Source: Bacteroidales bacterium
Lineage (GTDB): Bacteria > Bacteroidota > Bacteroidia > Bacteroidales > UBA3824
Direction: 5' to 3'
DNA: 8,900 nucleotides
Assembly: GCA_017530465.1 (NCBI GenBank)
Contig: JAFXMJ010000011.1
Span: 1-8,900, forward strand
Shown in pieces: positions 1 through 5,811 of this stretch (position 1 is the stretch's first letter; each line of letters starts with the position of its first letter). A model generated the notes under the pieces. The model was not told where the DNA came from. It ran no database searches and saw only the letters and a program-made list of their open reading frames with translations. The position numbers and the translations under genes are program-made.

Positions 1-151
1 CATCGCTTTCGGGCGTTTGTTCTCCTCTCGCAAAACTCCCGAAAAGCCATGCCTTCACAACCGGTTGGTTCTTAAAGTATCCGGCAATTATCTTTGTAAT
101 CGAATTTACCGAACGTTTCTTTTTTATCTTGCAGCCTGATGTCATACCCAT
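1..151 (-). CDS. MNT-type nucleotidyltransferase, N-terminal part (cut by window edge)
   Basis: Fifty codons are visible from an ATG at 149-151 to the window edge; a second in-frame ATG lies at 143-145. The protein has a basic N-terminus, a helix, and then the stretch WLFGSFARGE followed by QTPESD. This gives an exact G-S-X10-D pattern, the nucleotide- and metal-binding signature of the DNA polymerase beta-like (NTP_transf_2/MNT) fold. The second metal Asp expected two residues later is beyond the edge. Small proteins of this kind are often the antitoxin-like partner of a HEPN-domain protein encoded next to them, and some AMPylate their partner. That role is inference, since the next gene is not visible. 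The gene is downstream of folE but has its own promoter-like sequence, so it is probably transcribed separately. The fold is likely; the biological role is open. Confidence 0.72.
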   Translation of the reverse strand, partial: MGMTSGCKIKKKRSVNSITKIIAGYFKNQPVVKAWLFGSFARGEQTPESD

Positions 152-174
152 TAAATTTGTTTTAATTACCGTTG

Positions 175-206
175 TAAATATAAATACTTTTTTTGGTACA
201 AACAAA
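175..206 (-). promoter_or_regulatory. Bacteroidota-type promoter for the nucleotidyltransferase gene
   Basis: On the minus strand there is a TTTG box (203-206), a 20-base spacer, and TATATTTA (175-182), which is one base from the TAnnTTTG consensus. A second TTTG lies at 199-202. Transcription would begin about 15-20 bases before the ATG at 149-151. Spacing and sequence fit the primary sigma factor of Bacteroidota. No experimental support is available. Confidence 0.42.
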
Positions 207-209
207 TTT

Positions 210-263
210 TTATCTCACTGCCTCGTAAATCTTCTTGCCATTGTGTTCTATCCATTCCGGCAT
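210..263 (-). CDS. 17-codon reading frame after folE (tiny ORF or gene remnant)
   Basis: An ATG at 261-263 starts 15 bases after the folE stop and is read in the same direction, giving a 17-residue peptide (MPEWIEHNGKKIYEAVR) ending in TAA. The composition looks like real protein, with an aromatic, acidic and basic mix and no low-complexity run, and a G-rich stretch lies just upstream. I do not recognise it. It could be a genuine micro-peptide cotranscribed with folE, the stub of a decayed gene whose body is lost, or chance. Its close spacing to folE is the main argument for it. Confidence 0.2.
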   Translation of the reverse strand: MPEWIEHNGKKIYEAVR

Positions 264-278
264 CCCCCGCCAAAAATT

Positions 279-920
279 TTACCTCAGCGACCTCTGTATC
301 AAACTCAAAAATTCCTCCCTCGTAGCCTTGCTTTTCAAGAAAATGCCCGAAAAAGCCGACGTCGTAGTTACAGAATTTTGTTTTTGGACGCCGCGCATCA
401 TCATGCAGAGGTGATGAGCCTCGATGACCACTGCCACGCCGAGCGGATGAAGGGTTTCCTGTATGCAGTCGCGTATCTGCATCGTGAGACGCTCCTGCAC
501 TTGAAGCCGCCTTGCGTATGCATCTACTACACGCGCCACCTTGCTCAATCCGGTGATAACGCCATTGGGAATGTACGCCACGTGCGCCTTGCCGAAAAAT
601 GGCAGCAAATGGTGTTCGCAGAGGGAATATAGTTCGATGTCCTTCACGAGCACCATCTGCGAATAGTCTTCCTGAAACAATGCGCCTTCAAGAATCTTCT
701 TGGGATCTACCTGATAGCCTTGGGTACAAAACTGCAAAGCCTTGGCGACCCTCTTGGGAGTCTGTCGGATGCCTTCGCGTGAAGTGTCCTCGCCAAGATG
801 AGCCAAAATGGAACTTACAGCCGACGAAATGCCCTCCGTAGCCGCCTCATTATAATTTTCTACCTTATAATACCGTGTGTCAGTGTTTGGCGTAATGCCG
901 TTTTCAATAAACTCTATCAT
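279..920 (-). CDS. folE: GTP cyclohydrolase I (type IA)
   Basis: This enzyme converts GTP to 7,8-dihydroneopterin triphosphate in the cytoplasm, the first step of tetrahydrofolate synthesis and of other pterin or queuosine routes. The 213-residue length suits the family, and the active form is usually a decamer. Zinc ligands are visible as Cys101 and His104 in SLCEHHLLPFFG and Cys172 in HHLCMMMRGV, each shifted by nine residues from the E. coli enzyme. GLSKVARVVDAYARRLQVQE (125-144) and QNSVTTTSAFSG (181-192) are further hallmarks. The first 25 residues are a variable extension. ATG at 918-920 is the only sensible start. The gene is divergent from the futalosine hydrolase gene, with a 65-base shared upstream region. 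All key residues are present, so it should be active. Confidence 0.97.
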   Translation of the reverse strand: MIEFIENGITPNTDTRYYKVENYNEAATEGISSAVSSILAHLGEDTSREGIRQTPKRVAKALQFCTQGYQVDPKKILEGALFQEDYSQMVLVKDIELYSLCEHHLLPFFGKAHVAYIPNGVITGLSKVARVVDAYARRLQVQERLTMQIRDCIQETLHPLGVAVVIEAHHLCMMMRGVQKQNSVTTTSAFSGIFLKSKATREEFLSLIQRSLR

Positions 921-934
921 TTAAAAAAAATTCA

Positions 935-942
935 TAAATTTG
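935..942 (+). promoter_or_regulatory. Candidate -7 box for the futalosine hydrolase gene
   Basis: TAAATTTG matches TAnnTTTG exactly and lies 43 bases before the ATG at 986. No good TTTG is found 19-21 bases upstream (that stretch lies inside the folE start), so the promoter would be weak or would need an activator. It is six bases from the folE -7 box on the opposite strand. Confidence 0.3.
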
Positions 943-948
943 CATCTG

Positions 949-981
949 CAAAATTACAGTTAATTTTTCAAATAATCCAAT
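949..981 (-). promoter_or_regulatory. Probable folE promoter
   Basis: The minus strand carries TAATTTTG at 949-956, an exact match to TAnnTTTG. ATTG lies 21 bases upstream (978-981), one base off TTTG. Transcription would start near 943, giving a leader of about 22 bases. It nearly touches the opposing -7 box of the gene on the other strand. Confidence 0.45.
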
Positions 982-985
982 AAAA

Positions 986-1621
986 ATGAAACATAATATA
1001 TTATTGTGCGCCGCGTGCAGCAACGAACTCAAATATGTCACCAACTCCTACGCTTACAGGCTCATAACGGGCGTGGGCATTTTTCAGACTGTTTACAACC
1101 TTACACTTGCGCTCGCCCAAAAGAAATACGACCTCGTAATTACGGCGGGCATCGCCGGCGATTACAACCGCGACCGCGACCTCAACCAAATGTTTATGAT
1201 TGGGAAATCCACCTTTGCCGACACAGGTTTTGAGGACGAGGAAGGAGGTTTTGTACCGCTAATTGGTTCTACGTTCCTCGATTGCAACAAGCCACCGTTC
1301 CGTGAAAGATACATATATAATAATGTGTCGGACGAAATTGCTGACAAAATAAAACTGCCAACAGCAACCGCAAACACCGTATCGCGCACCTGCACCGACC
1401 CAATACACGTCGCGAGCCTCCTCCAACAATTCCCCGCCGACTTGGAGACTATGGAATCGGCGGCGTACAGCTACGTCTGCGCGTTGCAAAACGTCCAATA
1501 CGCCGAAATCCGCTGCACTTCCAATCACATCCTGCCCAAAAAGCAAGAAAAATGGCAAATTGACGGCGCATTACGCACTCTCGGCACGCACGTTGATAGG
1601 ATATTAGAAGAAATTTGCTGA
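986..1621 (+). CDS. mqnB: Futalosine hydrolase (menaquinone biosynthesis)
   Basis: The 211-residue protein belongs to the nucleoside phosphorylase/MTAN-like hydrolase superfamily. It is expected to split futalosine into hypoxanthine and dehypoxanthine futalosine in the alternative menaquinone pathway. Visible motifs are TGVG (28-31), AGIAG (54-58), the nucleoside-binding ETMESAA (154-160), and IRCTSN (175-180) followed by W190 and a closing helix. The SN at 179-180 stands where 5'-methylthioadenosine nucleosidases have SD, which favours futalosine hydrolase over MTAN. A phosphorylase or another nucleosidase of the superfamily is the alternative. ATG at 986 is chosen because hydrophobic strand 1 (NILLCAA) follows directly. 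No other mqn gene is visible. The gene is divergent from folE and 66 bases ahead of the phosphatase gene on the same strand. Confidence 0.87.
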   Translation: MKHNILLCAACSNELKYVTNSYAYRLITGVGIFQTVYNLTLALAQKKYDLVITAGIAGDYNRDRDLNQMFMIGKSTFADTGFEDEEGGFVPLIGSTFLDCNKPPFRERYIYNNVSDEIADKIKLPTATANTVSRTCTDPIHVASLLQQFPADLETMESAAYSYVCALQNVQYAEIRCTSNHILPKKQEKWQIDGALRTLGTHVDRILEEIC

Positions 1622-1627
1622 TTATTT

Positions 1628-1658
1628 TTCGCCAAACCAAAATTAATTAGTAATTTCG
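1628..1658 (+). promoter_or_regulatory. Possible weak promoter before the phosphatase gene
   Basis: TAATTTCG at 1651-1658 is one base from TAnnTTTG, with TTCG 19 bases upstream (1628-1631). It lies in the 66-base gap after the hydrolase stop and 30 bases ahead of the phosphatase ATG. Read-through from the upstream gene is equally possible. Confidence 0.25.
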
Positions 1659-1687
1659 CACTGGAAAAAAACATAAACAACTTCGCT

Positions 1688-3649
1688 ATGCTCAATACGA
1701 TATTATCCATATCTGCCATCACGGTGCTTGCCATCGTGTGCGTTGTTATGCACATCCGTCAAAAGAAGCGCATAGCAGCATTGGAGAGCAATATCGACGA
1801 AAGCAAACAGAAGTTGCAACAGGCACTTGACACCGTGCAAAAAACCAAAGAGGACACCGACAAAATAGTCAACGAATACTACGCCCTCAATCAGGCTGGG
1901 CTGCGCATCATCAAGCACAAGAAGCAAAAAGAAATTTACAACACTACATACGAGGCTATCAGGAAGTTTATCCACACTGATTCCATCGGCATCGGCATCC
2001 TCAACGGCCTCTACAACAGCCTCGACTTTTCCTTCTTCAACATCGAGAGCGAGACCATACCTTTCGCACGCTACAATCTCGACATCTGCAACAACGTCAA
2101 TATCTATTGCTTCACCCACGGCAAGACCGTCCTGCTCAACGATTACCAGAAAGAAGTGGCGTATTACATCGACACCGACAAATACAAGGTGAGCAAAAAC
2201 ATCACCGGCTCCGCGCTGTACATTCCGCTCTTCGACGACGACATTATTTTTGGCGTATTGTCAATCTTCAACAACGAGCCTAACTACTTCAACGACTACC
2301 GCACCGAAATTGTGCGCAGCATAGTGTCGTATTTGGAGACGGCAATTGTACATTTCAGCACGGCGAGGACATCGGAGCGTCAAAACAAACAGTACATCGC
2401 CCACCGCCTCGAACTCGAACACACCCTCAACGAACTGCGCAAAAGTCAGAGCGAACTCCTGAAAATATCCACCGCGCTCCGCAACACCGACAACGCCGTG
2501 ATGCTACTCGACGGCGCGGGCAATATCACCTGGATCAACAATTCCTTCACCAAAGTATATGGATACACATTGGAGGAATTCACACATCAATCGTCATATT
2601 ACGAACAGGCACTCAGGCAGAAAGACTCGATAGAATTTTACAAATTTGTATATGACAACGCCAAGTCGGTGACCTTCACCCTGCCGCACATCACCAAATC
2701 GGGCGACGAAGTATGGGTGCAGACCACCCTCTCCCCCACTTTCGACGACAAGGGCAAGATTTTGCAGGTTGTTGCCGTGGACACCGACATCACATCACTC
2801 AAAAAAGCCGAACTCGAAATCGTAAAGCAGCGCAACGAAATAGAACTCAAAAACAAGGACGTCACCAAATCCATCGAATACGCATCCACAATACAACAAG
2901 CGTTGATGACCGGGCAGGGCTATCTCCGTCAGCGGTTCAAAAAAAGTTTCCTCATCAACCTTCCCAAAGACATTGTATCAGGCGACTTCTTCTGGATGGG
3001 CGACAAATTCGGGCGCAAATATATGGCTCTCTGCGACTGCGAGGGACACGGCGTGCCGGGCGCATTCGTATCAATGATGGGCAAGGTGTTCTTGGACGAA
3101 ATTTTGCAGGGATGCCGCGTGGAAGACCCGCCGTCAACAATACTTATGAACCTCAACGACAAGCTCCAAGAAGCCGTAAGCAGCCTTTCTTCCAAAGTGG
3201 GCGGCATCGACGGTATGGATATGTCGTTCTGCATCATCAATTCGCGCAATACCCAGGTGCAATACGCCGGCGCATACCGTCCGCTCTACCTCGTGCGCAA
3301 AGGCGAACTCACAACCATAATGCCCGACAAAATATCAATTGGCGGCATCTCCCCCGACGAAAACTTCCAGTTTGAAGACCACTGGTTGCAATTGGAAGAA
3401 GGCGACTTCCTGCTCGTATGCTCCGACGGATACGCTGACCAGTTTGGCTCGGAGTTTGGCAAAAAACTCGGCCGCCGCAATTTCTCCAACCTTATTATAG
3501 AAGCCTCCAAAATGGACAACGCCGACGATATGGCAAAATTCCTCTACGACAAGCACATAGAATGGCGCGGCACCCTCGAACAAGTGGACGACATCTCCAT
3601 CGTTGGCATCACAATCACACAAGGCGAGGAGGACGATGAGGAAGCGTAG
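1688..3649 (+). CDS. Membrane-anchored GAF-PAS-SpoIIE (PP2C) serine phosphatase
   Basis: This 653-residue signalling protein has a single N-terminal transmembrane helix (about 4-22) followed by basic residues. A coiled coil (25-75), a GAF-like domain (about 80-225), a second coiled coil (228-260), a PAS domain (about 262-372), and a helical linker (373-410) come next. The C-terminal PP2C/SpoIIE domain spans 415-645. The metal-binding Asp residues are visible: D433 in SGDFFW, D450 in CDCEGHGVPGAF, D511, D580 in CSDGYADQFG, and D634/D635 in VDDISIVG. It should be catalytically competent, with the sensor domains facing the cytoplasm. The family dephosphorylates phosphoserine proteins, typically anti-sigma-factor antagonists in partner-switching systems. 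No anti-sigma factor, STAS protein or kinase gene lies within the window, so the target is unknown. The GAF and PAS ligands cannot be told from sequence. The protein ends in an acidic tail. Confidence 0.93.
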   Translation: MLNTILSISAITVLAIVCVVMHIRQKKRIAALESNIDESKQKLQQALDTVQKTKEDTDKIVNEYYALNQAGLRIIKHKKQKEIYNTTYEAIRKFIHTDSIGIGILNGLYNSLDFSFFNIESETIPFARYNLDICNNVNIYCFTHGKTVLLNDYQKEVAYYIDTDKYKVSKNITGSALYIPLFDDDIIFGVLSIFNNEPNYFNDYRTEIVRSIVSYLETAIVHFSTARTSERQNKQYIAHRLELEHTLNELRKSQSELLKISTALRNTDNAVMLLDGAGNITWINNSFTKVYGYTLEEFTHQSSYYEQALRQKDSIEFYKFVYDNAKSVTFTLPHITKSGDEVWVQTTLSPTFDDKGKILQVVAVDTDITSLKKAELEIVKQRNEIELKNKDVTKSIEYASTIQQALMTGQGYLRQRFKKSFLINLPKDIVSGDFFWMGDKFGRKYMALCDCEGHGVPGAFVSMMGKVFLDEILQGCRVEDPPSTILMNLNDKLQEAVSSLSSKVGGIDGMDMSFCIINSRNTQVQYAGAYRPLYLVRKGELTTIMPDKISIGGISPDENFQFEDHWLQLEEGDFLLVCSDGYADQFGSEFGKKLGRRNFSNLIIEASKMDNADDMAKFLYDKHIEWRGTLEQVDDISIVGITITQGEEDDEEA

Positions 3650-3670
3650 GGGCGTTGCTTGTCAACGTCC
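3650..3670. repeat. Hairpin directly after the phosphatase stop codon
   Basis: GGGCGTTG (3650-3657) pairs with CAACGTCC (3663-3670) around a 5-base loop, an 8-pair stem with one G-U pair. It begins at the base after the TAG stop. No T-tract follows, only A residues, so it is not a classical intrinsic terminator on the plus strand. It may shield the mRNA 3' end, or be one copy of a dispersed palindromic repeat. Confidence 0.45.
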
Positions 3671-3689
3671 GAAAAAAACGTACACCCAC

Positions 3690-3731
3690 AAAAAAAGATG
3701 CCCGGCAAAAAAAAATAAAAAACCGGGCATC
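3690..3731 (-). terminator. Intrinsic terminator of the lipoprotein gene
   Basis: GATGCCCGG (3697-3705) and CCGGGCATC (3723-3731) form a perfect 9-pair GC-rich stem with a 17-base A/T loop. Read on the minus strand, the stem is followed by seven T residues (3690-3696), the classical arrangement. It lies 28 bases past the lipoprotein stop. On the plus strand only A residues follow, so it would not act as an ordinary terminator for the convergent phosphatase gene. Confidence 0.8.
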
Positions 3732-3759
3732 CGAAAAAAGGGGGAAAATAAAAAAGAGG

Positions 3760-4170
3760 TTATTTCTTTGAGAGTTTTACCGACTCAGAACCCATTGTGA
3801 AGTCCATCTTGTCCTTAGCCGTCAATGTAGCCACGTAAGCAACATTGTCTGCCGAGCCAGTGGCAACACCCTTGGCAGCATCGAAGCTGTAAGTGATTGT
3901 AACCGTCTTGAAAGACCCAGTCGGATCAGTTTCAGTGTTCTTGGACAACGTGGCCACGTAATACTTCAAAGTCATAGAAGTCTTGCTCGTAACGTCCAAG
4001 GACAATTCATTGCCGTTATACTCGCCCTTCCACGAACTCTTGGCGAATTCGTCCTCGGTCAGGAACTTAGCGGTAACTTGTTCGCCGCCGCTGCTGCTAC
4101 TGCCGCAGGATACTACAACGCAAGCCATCACTAAGATGAGCATTGCGAATAAAATCGATATTTTCTTCAT
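3760..4170 (-). CDS. Small lipoprotein of unknown function
   Basis: The 136-residue protein starts MKK, followed by a hydrophobic segment (4-20) and a lipobox ending VVSC with Cys22, so it should be lipid-modified after signal peptidase II cleavage. A Ser/Gly linker (23-29) has no acidic residues right after the Cys, unlike the surface-export signal of many Bacteroidota lipoproteins, so a periplasm-facing anchor is more likely. The mature part is Thr/Ser-rich with alternating hydrophobic residues (for example LSLDVTS, MTLKYYVATL, VTITYSFDA), suggesting a small beta-barrel or sandwich. It vaguely resembles lipocalin-like lipoproteins, but I do not recognise the family. Lysine is encoded by AAG in 12 of 15 cases and GCT, ACT and GTT are frequent, a bias that with the consensus promoter suggests high expression. 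It is a single-gene unit with its own promoter and terminator. Confidence 0.85.
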   Translation of the reverse strand: MKKISILFAMLILVMACVVVSCGSSSSGGEQVTAKFLTEDEFAKSSWKGEYNGNELSLDVTSKTSMTLKYYVATLSKNTETDPTGSFKTVTITYSFDAAKGVATGSADNVAYVATLTAKDKMDFTMGSESVKLSKK

Positions 4171-4202
4171 CTTGTTTGCTATTTTGAGTTAATTAACCGC
4201 GT

Positions 4203-4234
4203 CAAAGATAAAAAAGATAAATTTTATGACCAAA
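4203..4234 (-). promoter_or_regulatory. Consensus Bacteroidota promoter of the lipoprotein gene
   Basis: On the minus strand, TTTG (4231-4234), a 20-base spacer and TATCTTTG (4203-4210) match the TTTG-N20-TAnnTTTG consensus perfectly. Predicted transcription starts near 4197, leaving an A/T-rich leader of about 27 bases without a Shine-Dalgarno site. The -33 box lies only six bases past the nnr stop codon. It is the strongest promoter candidate in the window. Confidence 0.75.
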
Positions 4235-4240
4235 TTTTTT

Positions 4241-5773
4241 TCAATTATCAGCAATTTTTTTGAACGACAACGGCAAAGCCTCGATTATATCCGACGCCAC
4301 AACGCCCTGTACGCCAATCCGTTCTGCCACAAGGTCGCCAGCCATTCCGTGGACGTAAACTCCAATACGCGCCGCTTCGATAGGAGAATATTTTTGGGAG
4401 AGCAATGCCGCGATTACACCCGTCAATACGTCGCCGCTGCCAGCCGTCGCCATTCCGGGATTGCCGGTGGAATTGAAATAAATATAACCGTGCGAATCTG
4501 CCACAGCGGTATGAGCACCTTTGAGCACAATGATTATATTGTACTGCTCCGCCTTTTGCGCAAGGCGTTCGAGCCGCTCGATGGAATTGTCGGTCTTGCC
4601 AAACAGCCGCTCAAACTCTTTTGGGTGCGGTGTGAGAATTGAATTTTTGGGCAATAGCTCCATCAATTCGGGATTTGCGGCGAGGATGTTGAGCGCGTCG
4701 GCATCCAATACAAGCGGCTGCGTGGCGGTCTGCAACAGTTTTTTGACGGCGGCAACTGTCTGTGCGTCAGTGCCGATGCCAGGGCCAATGCCAATGGCGG
4801 AATATTTGTCGAGGTCGGGAATGTCGGCAATGATTTCGGCATCAGAGCTGGGCGTCACCATTGTCTCAGGAGTTGAAATCTGCAAAATGTCAACCAAATC
4901 CGACGGCACACACGCCGTCACCAATCCAGACCCGGCACGATGACAAGCCTTGCAGCACAATACAGCCGCGCCAGCCTTGCCTTTTGCGCCTGTTATTAAT
5001 AAGGTGTGTCCGAATGTGCCTTTGTGCGAATATTTTTTGCGGGGACGGCACATCTGCCTGATGTCCTGAAACTCCGTGTAATAATAATCAGCGTCCAAAT
5101 ATGCCATCTCGCTGTCGTCAATGGTAATCGGCACAATGTCAAAATCACCTACAAAAACTTGATTTTCAGGCACAAGCATCGAGAGGAACGGAGCTTCTAT
5201 CGTCAACGTCCAATCAGCCCTTACAACGACTTCCGCCACATCACCAAACTCATCCTCGATGGTGTCGTCAGGAATTGTATTGTCGGCGAGACCCGACGGA
5301 ATGTCGATGGCTATCACAAAGTTCTTTTCAAAAATGCAGCGACAAGCCATATATGCGGCAACACCAGAGATTTCGCGGTTGAGACCGGATCCGAACAGCG
5401 CATCAATTATAATATCAGAATCATTGAAATCGGGCATCCTGTCCTCTTCGCCAATGGTGTGCAGGATGCCAAGAGATTCCACGAGTTTGGCGTTGGTACG
5501 GCAGTCGTCGCTATACCTATCGGATTCCAAGAGAAAACACTCGACATCGTATCCGTGCGAATGAAGGATGCGCCCGATGGCAAGACCATCACCGCCATTG
5601 TTGCCGCAGCCGCACAGAATCTTGAAATTCCTCGACGCATCGGGAAAACGTTGCATTATCCGCGCCGCAAGCCCTTCGGCAGCGCGCTCCATCAGTTGCA
5701 AGGACGTTATGCCTTCCCTGTCCATAATTGCACGGTCGAGTTCGTGCATCTGTTTTGCGCTGAGTATTTTCAT
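4241..5773 (-). CDS. nnr: Bifunctional NAD(P)H-hydrate epimerase / ADP-dependent NAD(P)H-hydrate dehydratase
   Basis: This 510-residue fusion repairs damaged NAD(P)H. The N-terminal YjeF_N half (1 to about 220) epimerises R- and S-NAD(P)HX and shows GCGNNGGDG (55-63), DALFGSGL (124-131) and DIPSG (157-161). The C-terminal ribokinase-like half (about 245-505) uses ADP to dehydrate S-NAD(P)HX back to NAD(P)H. It shows KGTFGH (251-256), GPGIG (330-334), LDADALN (356-362), LTPHPKEF (380-387), LKGAHT (418-423), and NPGMATAGSGDVLTG with the catalytic Asp448. Order and length are standard for the bacterial fusion, and no key motif is missing. ATG at 5771-5773 gives the family N-terminus MKILSAKQM. 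It lies 38 bases after the sugar transferase stop with no clear promoter between, so it is probably the last gene of that operon. It ends six bases before the -33 box of the lipoprotein gene. Confidence 0.96.
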   Translation of the reverse strand: MKILSAKQMHELDRAIMDREGITSLQLMERAAEGLAARIMQRFPDASRNFKILCGCGNNGGDGLAIGRILHSHGYDVECFLLESDRYSDDCRTNAKLVESLGILHTIGEEDRMPDFNDSDIIIDALFGSGLNREISGVAAYMACRCIFEKNFVIAIDIPSGLADNTIPDDTIEDEFGDVAEVVVRADWTLTIEAPFLSMLVPENQVFVGDFDIVPITIDDSEMAYLDADYYYTEFQDIRQMCRPRKKYSHKGTFGHTLLITGAKGKAGAAVLCCKACHRAGSGLVTACVPSDLVDILQISTPETMVTPSSDAEIIADIPDLDKYSAIGIGPGIGTDAQTVAAVKKLLQTATQPLVLDADALNILAANPELMELLPKNSILTPHPKEFERLFGKTDNSIERLERLAQKAEQYNIIIVLKGAHTAVADSHGYIYFNSTGNPGMATAGSGDVLTGVIAALLSQKYSPIEAARIGVYVHGMAGDLVAERIGVQGVVASDIIEALPLSFKKIADN

Positions 5774-5811
5774 TTTAATTCTTATTCATTCTTTCCATTT
5801 TCGGAGAACCC

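Noticed and set aside
2713..3375. A 220-codon plus-strand frame inside the phosphatase gene
   Set aside because: It is an Arg/Gln-rich out-of-frame translation of the PAS and PP2C region; the main frame has intact catalytic motifs.
3650..3759. Lys-rich plus-strand frame after the phosphatase stop
   Set aside because: It arises from A-rich terminator sequence and has no start context or domain character.
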